A DNA stretch of 64,000 nucleotides from Denitrobaculum sp965232285 (lineage in GTDB: Bacteria > Pseudomonadota > Alphaproteobacteria > Kiloniellales > Kiloniellaceae): assembly GCA_965232285.1 (NCBI GenBank), contig CBDDPL010000004.1, positions 868,001-932,000 of the forward strand. Direction: 5' to 3'. This document shows positions 28,007 to 36,840 of this stretch, piece by piece. How positions within the stretch are numbered: the stretch's first letter is position 1; every line of letters starts with the position of its first letter. A program made the position numbers and the translations under genes. The notes under the pieces are model-generated. The model was not told the origin of the DNA. It did no database searches and saw nothing but the letters and a program-made list of their open reading frames with translations.

Positions 28007-29118
28007 CGCATCACGTCCGCCAGCCACTGCGCGAGGCGATCCGGGGTCATCGCGCCGATCTGCATACCGAGCGATGTCAGACGACCGGCGATCTGTTCAT
28101 CGTGATGGGGAGCACCCAGTTCGTCCAGCGCGCTGAGCCCGATCAGGCGCACGCGGGCTTCATTCATCCGCGCGACGGCGCGGAAAAGCCGGCGAGGGTT
28201 GGCCCCTTCGGCAAAATCCGAGATCAGGACAAAGACCGTACGTTCCGGTGTCACGATGAAGCGCTCGCAGTACTCCGCGGCGCGTCCGATATCGGTCCCG
28301 CCACCAAGCTGTACAGACAAGAGTGTTTCCAGTGGGTCGGTCAGACGGTCAGTGACATCGATGATCGATGTATCGAACAACACCATGGAGACGCGCACGC
28401 CCGGCAGGCCGGAGAGAATGGCCGCCATTACCGCCGAGTGGATAACACTGTCCGTCATCGAGCCCGACTGGTCCACGCAGAGCACCACCGACCATGGAAG
28501 CCTGCGCCGTTCACGGGATACGAAGCGCAGATCTTCGGCGATGATGCGTCCCGCCTTCGGGTCGTAGTTTTTCAGATTACGGCGAAGTGTGTTCCGCCAG
28601 TCGAAGTTGGCGACCGAGGCGACATGAGAAGGCTTATAAGGGTTACGCCGCCCGGAAAAAGCGCGCTGCACATCCGCCTTCAATCGGCGGAGGATATCCT
28701 GAATCACCGCATCCGCTACTTGCCGCAGTTTGTCTTTTATCTCCGGTCTGGCCCGCCCATGGAAGCTGAGCATCGTTTTCAGGAGATCCTGATTGGGTTC
28801 AAGGTTGTCGAGTGTCTTCGGGTCGTCTAGGAGTTCGGAAAGCCCATATCTGTCGAGCGCGTGGTCTTGCAGTACCTCGAAGACCGACTGCGGGAAGAGT
28901 TTGCGCGCCTGACCGAGCCAATCGAGTGCTTTCATTTGCGTGGGATCAAGCGACCCCGGACCGTCCGGGCGATGTAGCCCGCGTTTGTCATATTCGCGGC
29001 CATAAAGGTAATCGAGCGCGCGATCCGCTCGCCCGTCGCTGCCCGTGAGCCCACCGAGTTGCTTTTCCGCGTAGCGGCCGAGTGCGAGGCGCCAACGACG
29101 CTTGGTCTGTTCGCTCAT
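28003..29118 (-). CDS. yehP: vWA-domain protein, YehP-like
   Basis: 371 residues. The C-terminal half is a von Willebrand factor A domain with an intact MIDAS D216-x-S218-x-S220 and a GGGTDIGRA loop near residue 275. The N-terminal ~200 residues are helical and basic. vWA proteins of this type pair with MoxR AAA+ ATPases as substrate adaptors (known: NorD/NorQ, CbbO/CbbQ). It overlaps both neighbours by 4 bp. Confidence 0.85.
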   Translation of the reverse strand: MSEQTKRRWRLALGRYAEKQLGGLTGSDGRADRALDYLYGREYDKRGLHRPDGPGSLDPTQMKALDWLGQARKLFPQSVFEVLQDHALDRYGLSELLDDPKTLDNLEPNQDLLKTMLSFHGRARPEIKDKLRQVADAVIQDILRRLKADVQRAFSGRRNPYKPSHVASVANFDWRNTLRRNLKNYDPKAGRIIAEDLRFVSRERRRLPWSVVLCVDQSGSMTDSVIHSAVMAAILSGLPGVRVSMVLFDTSIIDVTDRLTDPLETLLSVQLGGGTDIGRAAEYCERFIVTPERTVFVLISDFAEGANPRRLFRAVARMNEARVRLIGLSALDELGAPHHDEQIAGRLTSLGMQIGAMTPDRLAQWLADVMR

Positions 29119-31529
29119 GCCGCGCCTTCGTTCTGGGCGAAGATCCAGTCTTCCAGTCCATCCGACCGGATGCTCGCGCGCAGGGCCGCGTCGATGGCGG
29201 CGCCTCGTTGGGCTTCTTCGGCGGTGACATCGTAATGATGCGCGGTGAAGTCTGCGGCGCTGCCACCATGGCGCTGGACCAGGGCCGCGGCAATACGGTC
29301 CGCCTCGCGTGGCGAAAGCGCCGACAGAGCCAGGCGCAGATGAGGCAGCAACGCAAGAAAGGCATCATCGTTCAAGCCAACAAGAAATTCGTCTACGACG
29401 GCGAGCACGCCGTCTGCCGTCCAGAGAAGGGTCGGCGCCACAGCCAGCATGCCGCGTAAACCAGCCAACCGCGCGGGAAGATCGGGAGTGCTGCCGTGGA
29501 ACTGACCGGACAGCACGTCTGACAGGGCCGATGCCGGCTTGCGGCCGCCCTGGACCGCAATGGCCGTTACGGCGCCGAGGAGTTCCGGTTGCGGATCGGC
29601 CTTAGCAACACGATCGAGAGCCTCGTCGAACAAGGCGGTTTCGAAAGAATCCGCCGCGGGCCCGCGTAGGAGTTCGGTCAGTACACGCAGGGCGTCCAGG
29701 CAGAGCGGTATCGCCTCTTCGCGCATCTTGGGGAGGTCGTCGCAGAGATAGATCAACCTTTCAAAGGCGGCCTGCATAACGCCATTGATTTCCAAGCCTT
29801 TGGGCAATGACAAAGGTCCGCGCGAGGCTTCGATTGCGTGGAGCGTAGAGATGGCTTTTGCGGTCTGGGGAAAATCACCGCTTCGACGCAGAGCAGCTTT
29901 GATCTCACTGAGGAATTCGCCCAGGTCCTTTCCCAAACCGGCTAAAAGCCCCTGCTTGAAGAGCGTAAGGAGGGAATCGAGGTCATCCGAGCGCCCATTC
30001 TGCACCAAGGCAGCGCGGGCCTGCGCAAGTCGCCCCAGGCAGGCGGCGGGGATCGTATCACCAAAGACGGTTGTCTCGATCAGTTGTCCCTCCACCTTCG
30101 GTGACCAGGCATAGTCCCAGTGTTCGAACAGTAAACCGGTTTGCACAGTGTTCACGAAGTCGGGTCCCGCGGAGCGGGTTGCAAAATCGGTCTCGAGCAA
30201 CGTCATTGCATGGGCAAAGCGCGAGGCGGCCAGATGGGCGGGTTTGCGGCGGATATCGAGGCCGCGTTCGCGCCGCAGGCCGTCAGAGACGTTAAAGCGC
30301 AAGGCTTTGGCCCGGGCGCGTGCATCCGCGACGATCGGTGGCTGTCCCGCCTTGTCGCTGACCTCGCCAAGCGCATGGCCGCGCAGGAAGACGACAAAGC
30401 GTTCTCTCCAGGCATCCGCGCCATTGGCCTCACCCTTCACAAGTGCGGAGGTCAGGGCGTCAATAAGATCGTGGCGCAGAGCACCGGGACGGTTCCTCAG
30501 GCGCGCGAGCGTTTCAGCACTGCGCAGCAGCTCCACCTGCGCCGGTAGAGAAATCCCATAGCCGGCTGCGCGCATTTTACCGGAGAAGTTCTGTATAAGT
30601 TCGCGGGCTATTTCCTGCCAGTCGGGAGTGCCTTCCTTGGTTTGCACATGATTCCACAGTGCCTCGTAATAAGCCGGCTGCGGCAAACCGGCCCCATAGC
30701 CCATCAGAGCATCCAGCTCTTTGTAGCCATAACGGATCAGATAGGATTGGGCATCTGACTTCCCGCCGGCCGGGGTCTTACCTGCGGTTTTCACCGGATC
30801 GAGGAGCGCCGCGGCATGAAAGCCCCCGATAACCACCACCACCGACCCGGAGCCCATGGCATCACGCAGGCAGGCGGCCATGTGAGCTTCGCGCTCGATA
30901 TCGCCCGTGCTTTCGATCTCATCCGCAGGTGTCGAGGCGCGCAGAGCGGTACAGTAGGCGCCAACGTCGGCGAGGAAGCTACGCCAGTCTGTGTCACCGA
31001 TCCGGGTTTCAAAGAGGTGGTCCCAGAGTTCGTATCCATCCTGGCATCCGAGCCGGCCGCACAGGGCTCTGACATAATCGCCCTGATCGAAGGCCTGCTC
31101 CCGAACCAGGGGCCGTGGGCCGGTTTCCTCCTGGTCGGTGGCGGCGATCTTGGCGTCTGAACCGAGGTCGATGAAGCGCAGTTCAGCGCCCACTGCCGCT
31201 CCGTCGCGTAAAGCGACCCATTCCGGTGAATGGGCGCAGAAGGGATAGTAGGCGGCCAGCCGGGGGCCGTCATTGCGGTCCAGCAGGCTGGCTGCGGCGA
31301 CCGGTGGCTCAGTCTCGGCGTCGAGGAGGTGAGGGATCAGATGTTCGAGGTCGTGCGGCGCTTCGATCAGCACTTTGGCGGGGCGGATTTCACGGATCAT
31401 TTTCTGCACCGCACTGGCGCAGGCCGGGGAGTGATGGCGTACCGGTGCGATGTAAAGCTGTGCTTCGGGCTGAAACACTCTGTCGCGCACGGCGCGAATC
31501 ACAGCCTCGCCGGTCCGTGTATCAGACAT
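29115..31529 (-). CDS. yehM: DUF5682-family protein, YehM-like
   Basis: 804 residues. The start at 31529 is chosen because it overlaps the AAA+ stop by 8 bp and begins the conserved region; an open stretch upstream lies inside the AAA+ gene. The first ~300 residues carry VRHHSPAC (about 30-37), LIEAP (about 54-58) and VVVIGGFHA (about 243-251). This spacing of His, Glu and GG-x-H recalls the TraB/ChaN/EreA-like hydrolase fold, which is my inference. The rest is helical. Found in MoxR-vWA operons; biochemical role unknown. Confidence 0.7.
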   Translation of the reverse strand: MSDTRTGEAVIRAVRDRVFQPEAQLYIAPVRHHSPACASAVQKMIREIRPAKVLIEAPHDLEHLIPHLLDAETEPPVAAASLLDRNDGPRLAAYYPFCAHSPEWVALRDGAAVGAELRFIDLGSDAKIAATDQEETGPRPLVREQAFDQGDYVRALCGRLGCQDGYELWDHLFETRIGDTDWRSFLADVGAYCTALRASTPADEIESTGDIEREAHMAACLRDAMGSGSVVVVIGGFHAAALLDPVKTAGKTPAGGKSDAQSYLIRYGYKELDALMGYGAGLPQPAYYEALWNHVQTKEGTPDWQEIARELIQNFSGKMRAAGYGISLPAQVELLRSAETLARLRNRPGALRHDLIDALTSALVKGEANGADAWRERFVVFLRGHALGEVSDKAGQPPIVADARARAKALRFNVSDGLRRERGLDIRRKPAHLAASRFAHAMTLLETDFATRSAGPDFVNTVQTGLLFEHWDYAWSPKVEGQLIETTVFGDTIPAACLGRLAQARAALVQNGRSDDLDSLLTLFKQGLLAGLGKDLGEFLSEIKAALRRSGDFPQTAKAISTLHAIEASRGPLSLPKGLEINGVMQAAFERLIYLCDDLPKMREEAIPLCLDALRVLTELLRGPAADSFETALFDEALDRVAKADPQPELLGAVTAIAVQGGRKPASALSDVLSGQFHGSTPDLPARLAGLRGMLAVAPTLLWTADGVLAVVDEFLVGLNDDAFLALLPHLRLALSALSPREADRIAAALVQRHGGSAADFTAHHYDVTAEEAQRGAAIDAALRASIRSDGLEDWIFAQNEGAA

Positions 31530-32610
31530 CCGATTTTGCGGCTTTGTGGAAGGACGCCCAGGCCCGACTTTTGCGTCCCCTTGCGCGCGCGATCGTGTCC
31601 ACATAGGCGCGCAGTTTGCGCGCGTCTTCGGCGTCATCTTTGAAGACAACACCACCCAGTTGCCGCGCCACATGGGCGCCGGTCGGGGATTCCGCCGATA
31701 GATACCCCGCATCCAGGAGTGCCGCGTGGGCCACGTTCACGGCTTCGGCGGTGGACATGACGCTCTTGGGCTGCGCCACCACCGCGCCGTCCTCGGCGCG
31801 CCCCGTTCGCAGATCGCGGAAGACCGAAACAACCACCTCCAACACATCTTCAGGCATCTCGGCTTCTATGTCGTAGTCCGCCATGCGCTCCTTGAGCTGT
31901 TTCGCAATCAGTTCCTTCTCGAAGGCGGCATCCGCGATCGGGGAGACGGTTTCGAAATTGAAGCGGCGCTTGAGCGCGCTCGACATCTCGTTCACGCCCA
32001 GATCGCGCAGGTTGGCGGTGGCGATGACATTAAAACCGCGCGCCGCGCGCAGTTCGCGCTCGGCCCCCAGCTCCGGCATGGCGATGGTCTTTTCCGAAAG
32101 CAGGGAAATCATCGCGTCCTGAACCTCGGGCGCGCAGCGGGTCAGCTCTTCGATCCGCGCGATCTTGCCGTCCCGCATCGCATTCATAATCGGTGAGGGT
32201 ACCAGCGCGCGTTCGCTTGGGCCCTCGGCCAGCAGCAGCGCATAGTTCCAACCATAGCGCAGATGGTCCTCGATCACGCCGGCACTCCCCTGCACGACCA
32301 GCAGGGAGTTGCCACTGACCGCCGCTGCCAGAAGCTCCGACAGCAGCGACTTTGCCGTTCCGGGCTCTCCCACCAGCATCAGGCCCTGATGCCCCATCAG
32401 CGAGACAATGCAACGGTCGACGAGCGGGTCATCGCCGTAGAACTTCCGGCTGACGTTCAATGCGGGGTCGCCGAGGATGAAGCGCCGCACCGCGCGCGGG
32501 GACAATTGCCATCCTGCCGGCTTTGGCGCTCGATCGTCAGCCTTAAGCCGCTCCAGTTCATCGGCGTAGCGGCGTTCGGCCGGCAGTTTCTGGGTGCTTG
32601 CTACATCCAT
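31522..32610 (-). CDS. yehL: MoxR-type AAA+ ATPase, YehL-like
   Basis: 362 residues. Walker A GEPGTAKS spans residues 81-88; the Walker B/sensor region reads IARIEELTRC, with Glu-Glu in place of the usual Asp-Glu. A later VIATANLRD is a sensor-1 segment. MoxR ATPases act as chaperones that remodel or activate metalloenzymes with vWA partners. The ATG overlaps the DUF4132 stop codon by 10 bp. The partner is presumably the vWA protein two genes downstream. Confidence 0.88.
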   Translation of the reverse strand: MDVASTQKLPAERRYADELERLKADDRAPKPAGWQLSPRAVRRFILGDPALNVSRKFYGDDPLVDRCIVSLMGHQGLMLVGEPGTAKSLLSELLAAAVSGNSLLVVQGSAGVIEDHLRYGWNYALLLAEGPSERALVPSPIMNAMRDGKIARIEELTRCAPEVQDAMISLLSEKTIAMPELGAERELRAARGFNVIATANLRDLGVNEMSSALKRRFNFETVSPIADAAFEKELIAKQLKERMADYDIEAEMPEDVLEVVVSVFRDLRTGRAEDGAVVAQPKSVMSTAEAVNVAHAALLDAGYLSAESPTGAHVARQLGGVVFKDDAEDARKLRAYVDTIARARGRKSRAWASFHKAAKSDV

Positions 32611-35600
32611 GGCATCTTCTTTTCCCAATCGGGGTCGTGGCTGCCTTTCGCCACCATGTCCCGGTAATCGTTCCAGCACTCCGACAGGAGCACGGGCGGC
32701 ACTTCCGCCAGGGGAACTGCCCGCGAACGCCTGTTACTGTTGAGCAGCTTGACGAATTCCAGATGGATCGCCGCGGCAGGAAGGTTTTCTTCCGGCAGGC
32801 AATTGCCCGAAAATTCGATCACGGCGCTGAGGCCTGCGCTGCGAAAATTCTTGATGTACTCATTGAAGTAACCGCCATCGAGGGCCTCGCCCCGCTCGTA
32901 CCCCAGGCGCGAGGCGGCGCCGCGAAAAGTAAAGGTGTCCGTGGTCCAGCCTCTGCGATCCTCGATCCGGCTCTCATTGCCCTGTTCCCGGGTCAGGGTC
33001 AAAAGCGGCCGGCCGAATTGGGTAAAGAGCGGCTTGATCTCGTAGTCGGCCAGGTGCTGACTCCAGGCCTCCGCCTGGTCGGCGGCGAGCAATGCCCCGT
33101 GGGCAAGGCGGATGGAGGTGAAAGACCGCGGCTCTACTTCGTTATCTTCGGCATCGACATAGTCGCCTTCTGAAGTGGGGCGAAATGCGCCGAGGATCTC
33201 GCCTTCACCATTCTCGCCCAACCAGATGATCCGCTCTGTCAGGCGGCCCATTACAGGGTGGTCGCGGAAATCGCGTATCCAGTCCTGAATGAGCCAGCGC
33301 CGTTCGGCACAAAGCGCCTCATAAAGGCGTTCACCCTGCAGGGTGATCACCTGCTTCAGTTCGCGCTTAGAGGTGGAGAGCTGTTTCTTGCTCGCTTTGG
33401 TCGCATCGTCATCGCCCGATGGCAGCCCTTTGATTTTCTTTCCGTCCGGATTCAGCACGATCAGCCTGAATTCATCATCCATGCGCGCAGAGTAGGGTTT
33501 TTCCTCCCGTCCGCAGGGCAGTTCGAGCACCCCCTCATCATTCAGACCCGCCGAGGGCACAGTGCGGTCGGCCAGTTCGTCCATCGTCCAGTCGCGTGCT
33601 TCGGCAACCGCCTCGACCAGTTTACCGGCGTAGGCTTGAACACCCTTTTGTTTGAGGCGTGTGGCCGCGGAGATGACGATTTGCAACGAAAGGGGGTCTC
33701 CCTTGGCGGCCAGCAGGTCCAGGAGTGAAGAGGCCTGGGAGGTGCGAGATCCGTGCGCCTTGAGATAACTGCGGACGGAAGCCGCCGCGTGCGCAGGGTC
33801 GGTGTGTTTGGCCAGCGCCAGCACCCCCTTCGTGGCTGCGCCCGAGTTCGGGTATTGGCTTTTGATCCAGTTGTATAGCTCACGGAACGCCTGTTCCCGC
33901 GTATAGTCCTTTTGCCACCGCAGCCTGCTTTTCCAGGTCTGGTCGGCATTTTGTTCCGCTTGGGCGTTTGCCTCGGCATCGCTAGGCCGCTGACTGTCGT
34001 AGTTGATCCAGGCATCGAAGATCCAGGTCGAGAGCTCTCTGGCGCTTTCGGGATCGAGCTGATCCAGATAGATGTCGAAGAGCTTGTTCCCACCCGGTTG
34101 TTTGAGCTTGTTGGCGAGGAACAGCCAGGCCTTGATCACTTCCGACGGTACTCTCTGTCCGCTCCTGTACGTCAGTGTTGGCATATGATCGCCGATCAGC
34201 CACTCCAGCTTATCGAACTTCGCCTTCTTCAGGACTTTCTCCGCCTCTGCCAGCAGGGCTTTCGGCCCTACATAATCCGAAATCTCGATCCCCAATCGCG
34301 ACAGGGCGGTAAGGATCGCCGCCCGGGCCAGGTCGGACTTTTCTTTCTTGAGGCGCGCGCGCAACGCCTTGCTTGCCTCCCGCAAGTCAAGATCGGCAAT
34401 CCATTCGGCCGCGCCCGCCCGCACGTCCTGCCGGGTATCGTCGAGCAAGGCAATGATACGCTCTGTCAGACCGGGTGCGCCCGTCAGCATCGCCCGCGCT
34501 TCCGCCCGGCCGGTCTTAGTGGTTCCCGTGGCGACTTCCAAAAGCGGGCCGTAGTAGCGATGTGGCGTTTTGGGAAGAAGCTGAAGAAAGCGTATCGCGT
34601 GAAATCTGGATGGCTTCAGGTCGTCGGCGCTTCGCAGACCAAAGGCCTCATCGAACACATGAAAACTCTCCGCCAACAGTGGCCAAATGGCTTCTTGCGG
34701 CAGGTCCGCGACCTCATAGTTGAACCATTCGCGCGACATCTCGTTGCGAATCAAATCCCCGGGACCGGCTTTGCGGACTTTCCTGTCGTCCCAGGGTCCA
34801 TATTGGACTTGGGCGACACCCGTGGCGTTCAGATCCTCCAGGACACGATAATCGGCGCCGTCACTGTTCACGTAGTGTGTGAGGTAGGCATTGCTCGCCA
34901 TGTAGCCGTTCTGATGGAACGCGGCATCGAAGTCTCGGCTCATGCGCAACGCGAAGCGTAGTGCCCGATCCTGCGGCATGCGTTTCAAAGCCGGGATTGT
35001 CCAACTGTCCCGCGCTGTATGATAGAGGAACATACGCATCAGGTGATTCTTCTCGAGCAGGAACTCTTCAGGCGGTCCGCTGAGCAGCTTGATGATCTCT
35101 TTTGCGAAGCCGCTCGAAAGCGAAGGTTCGACGTATCTGGTCAAACCTGTGCGTGTCTTGTTACGGCGATCGATCTCGGCGTTTTCTTTCTTTATGAGTT
35201 CGGAAAGATGCTGCAGGTCCTCCTTGCCGAAGGTTACCTCAGGTGCTGTGCTTGGCATCCGTTTCGGTGGGATCTCGACGCGGGTTCCGTCAAGGGCAAG
35301 GTAGCTGGTTGCGTCGTCTTCCTTCTCGGCCTCGCGACTGCTCACGGTTTCAACTGTCAGCGCGGATTCGATCGCCGCCTTGATCCTGGCAGTTTTCTCC
35401 GTCTTCAGGTGTTCGCGCAGGATGTCTAGCGCCTCGGGCGTCTGGAGCCCCGCTAAGAGCGAGACCATGGCGCTGCGCACGGGGGCACTGCCCTTGGACA
35501 GGCGTTCTTTGGCGACGGGCAGGATCTGCTCCTGCGGCAGGGGCATCATGGCCGCTACCGCTTCCTGGCGAACCGATTTGGCGCCATCGGCGGTCATTTC

Positions 35601-36383
35601 GATGAGATAGTCACGAAATGCCGGTTCCGAAAAGAACTCCCATTTGCGCAGTTGCTTTATCAGGGTGACCTTTCCGCCGGCGCTGATCCGCCGTCCGGCC
35701 GTCAGTAACGCCTCGGAGTGGCTGTTGGCCAAGGCGGAAAAGTCGAAGATCTCAGGCAGCTTTCTGATTTCGCTTCGGGTCTCCCAACGACTGTCATCAT
35801 GAAAAAGGATGTCGAACAGGTCCGCCGCGGACCCACCCGAGGCTTGGCATACCGAGAGACTAAACTCTGGAGAAAGAGTGCAGTCTGACTGGTCAATCAA
35901 GTAGTCCGACTTACGCTTCGGGCGTTCCATCAGTCCTGTGCCGGCCAATGTGAACAGCAGTCTCAAGGGCAAGGGTGTGTGTTTCGAGCCAGACAAGTAG
36001 TCCAGGTTCGAGCCGCCGGCGGCGCTAAGAACCTCGGCGTAACGCGCGAGCAGCGTCGCGTCGTTTGCCTGCCGTGCCAAATAGATGCGTCTCCCGACGT
36101 TGACCTGGTCGTGCGTATGTCGATCGGTCAATCCAAGCGCGGAACCACAGTCGAGATTTGCCAGAGTGGACAAAACGGTCTCGTCCGTCCCGTTGCTGAC
36201 GTAGGCTGCGGCTTTGTCTCCCAATCCGCTCTGTAAAGAGTTCAAGCGGCGCAGATCTTTGGAAATGGCATCGGAAATCTTGAGATTTTTCAAAAGGCTG
36301 GAAATAAGCGATCGCAACTGATTGTCCCCATGAATCAATTTTCGCGCGGAGGTCACGCTACCCGGAGGCGTCGCGTAAACCAA
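32601..36383 (-). CDS. yehI: DUF4132 protein with HEAT-like repeats, YehI/MolR-like
   Basis: 1260 residues, the first gene of the operon. Residues about 230-345 and 640-720 contain helical HEAT-like repeats (KEVAVAAMMPL- and RAGAAEWIADL-type pairs). The C-terminal quarter (about 1000-1190) matches DUF4132: ERRWLIQDWIRDFRDHPVMG, WLGEN, SIRLAHG and QFGRPL in order. E. coli YehI was once named MolR for molybdate regulation, but its function is unresolved. No strong ribosome-binding site precedes the ATG (only GAAAAG), so the true start could differ slightly. Confidence 0.78.
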   Translation of the reverse strand: MVYATPPGSVTSARKLIHGDNQLRSLISSLLKNLKISDAISKDLRRLNSLQSGLGDKAAAYVSNGTDETVLSTLANLDCGSALGLTDRHTHDQVNVGRRIYLARQANDATLLARYAEVLSAAGGSNLDYLSGSKHTPLPLRLLFTLAGTGLMERPKRKSDYLIDQSDCTLSPEFSLSVCQASGGSAADLFDILFHDDSRWETRSEIRKLPEIFDFSALANSHSEALLTAGRRISAGGKVTLIKQLRKWEFFSEPAFRDYLIEMTADGAKSVRQEAVAAMMPLPQEQILPVAKERLSKGSAPVRSAMVSLLAGLQTPEALDILREHLKTEKTARIKAAIESALTVETVSSREAEKEDDATSYLALDGTRVEIPPKRMPSTAPEVTFGKEDLQHLSELIKKENAEIDRRNKTRTGLTRYVEPSLSSGFAKEIIKLLSGPPEEFLLEKNHLMRMFLYHTARDSWTIPALKRMPQDRALRFALRMSRDFDAAFHQNGYMASNAYLTHYVNSDGADYRVLEDLNATGVAQVQYGPWDDRKVRKAGPGDLIRNEMSREWFNYEVADLPQEAIWPLLAESFHVFDEAFGLRSADDLKPSRFHAIRFLQLLPKTPHRYYGPLLEVATGTTKTGRAEARAMLTGAPGLTERIIALLDDTRQDVRAGAAEWIADLDLREASKALRARLKKEKSDLARAAILTALSRLGIEISDYVGPKALLAEAEKVLKKAKFDKLEWLIGDHMPTLTYRSGQRVPSEVIKAWLFLANKLKQPGGNKLFDIYLDQLDPESARELSTWIFDAWINYDSQRPSDAEANAQAEQNADQTWKSRLRWQKDYTREQAFRELYNWIKSQYPNSGAATKGVLALAKHTDPAHAAASVRSYLKAHGSRTSQASSLLDLLAAKGDPLSLQIVISAATRLKQKGVQAYAGKLVEAVAEARDWTMDELADRTVPSAGLNDEGVLELPCGREEKPYSARMDDEFRLIVLNPDGKKIKGLPSGDDDATKASKKQLSTSKRELKQVITLQGERLYEALCAERRWLIQDWIRDFRDHPVMGRLTERIIWLGENGEGEILGAFRPTSEGDYVDAEDNEVEPRSFTSIRLAHGALLAADQAEAWSQHLADYEIKPLFTQFGRPLLTLTREQGNESRIEDRRGWTTDTFTFRGAASRLGYERGEALDGGYFNEYIKNFRSAGLSAVIEFSGNCLPEENLPAAAIHLEFVKLLNSNRRSRAVPLAEVPPVLLSECWNDYRDMVAKGSHDPDWEKKMPWM

Positions 36384-36608
36384 GTGCTTTTCGTTGTCGC
36401 TTAAACGTATGACTTGGCTGGATTTTTGCTCAACCCGATGTGCTGAAGACTAGAAAAGTGATCATCCATAATCTCAAGTTGCAATACAGGTTGAATCTAT
36501 CCGAGGTTGCGCGTTAACGGAGTAGTCGGGGCGGCCTGATGTTGTGTTTTTTTGGATTTTACTAACCCGATAAATGAAAAGACTGCGCGAATTTGGCTGA
36601 GAGACCTC

Positions 36609-36655
36609 GAAACCAAACACAAAAGTCCGCCGCACGGGACTTTTGTGTTTGTTTC
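36609..36655. repeat. Strong inverted repeat / hairpin in the divergent intergenic region
   Basis: CAAACACAAAAGTCC (36614-36628) is the exact reverse complement of 36637-36651, around an 8-base loop. The stem continues for five more pairs (GAAAC against GTTTC) past one bulged C. The arms are A/T-rich outside and GC-rich near the loop, the shape of a bidirectional rho-independent terminator. Its position between two divergent genes is unusual for a terminator, so a small RNA end or a palindromic operator is also possible. Confidence 0.75.
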
Positions 36656-36770
36656 TGTGTGTAGGTTTATCTCTGAGCAGCCCGTAGGTTATGGATAATT
36701 CAGGGGCTGCGCTCGCAACGACCAGTTCGGTCTCTTCAAGGCATAATTCTAGTGGATTCGAGATATGCGC

Positions 36771-36784
36771 TTGACCCATCTCAA
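36771..36784 (+). promoter_or_regulatory. Candidate Fnr/NNR-type site upstream of the regulator gene
   Basis: TTGAC-CCAT-CTCAA, one mismatch from the palindrome TTGAC-N4-GTCAA. Its centre is 63 bp before the ATG of the Crp/Fnr gene, close to the 57-73 bp seen at the other sites in the cluster, which suggests autoregulation. Confidence 0.45.
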
Positions 36785-36840
36785 TGCGGCCGTGGCCCGG
36801 CGGTGTAGTATTGGTTCAGAATCTAAAAACGGGGTGGGCT

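Larger units (their letters stand above)
36384..36840. other. Divergent intergenic region between the yeh-like operon and the Crp/Fnr-family regulator
   Basis: 457 bp without a convincing gene, more AT-rich than its flanks. It must hold both promoters. It also contains a strong hairpin (36609-36655) and an Fnr/NNR-like site (36771-36784). Frames of about 100 codons on the - strand run through the hairpin and look non-coding. Confidence 0.6.

Noticed and set aside
36474..36779. 101-codon - strand frame in the divergent intergenic region
   Set aside because: It crosses the hairpin and the candidate operator, has no ribosome-binding site and no recognisable features. A short gene cannot be fully excluded.
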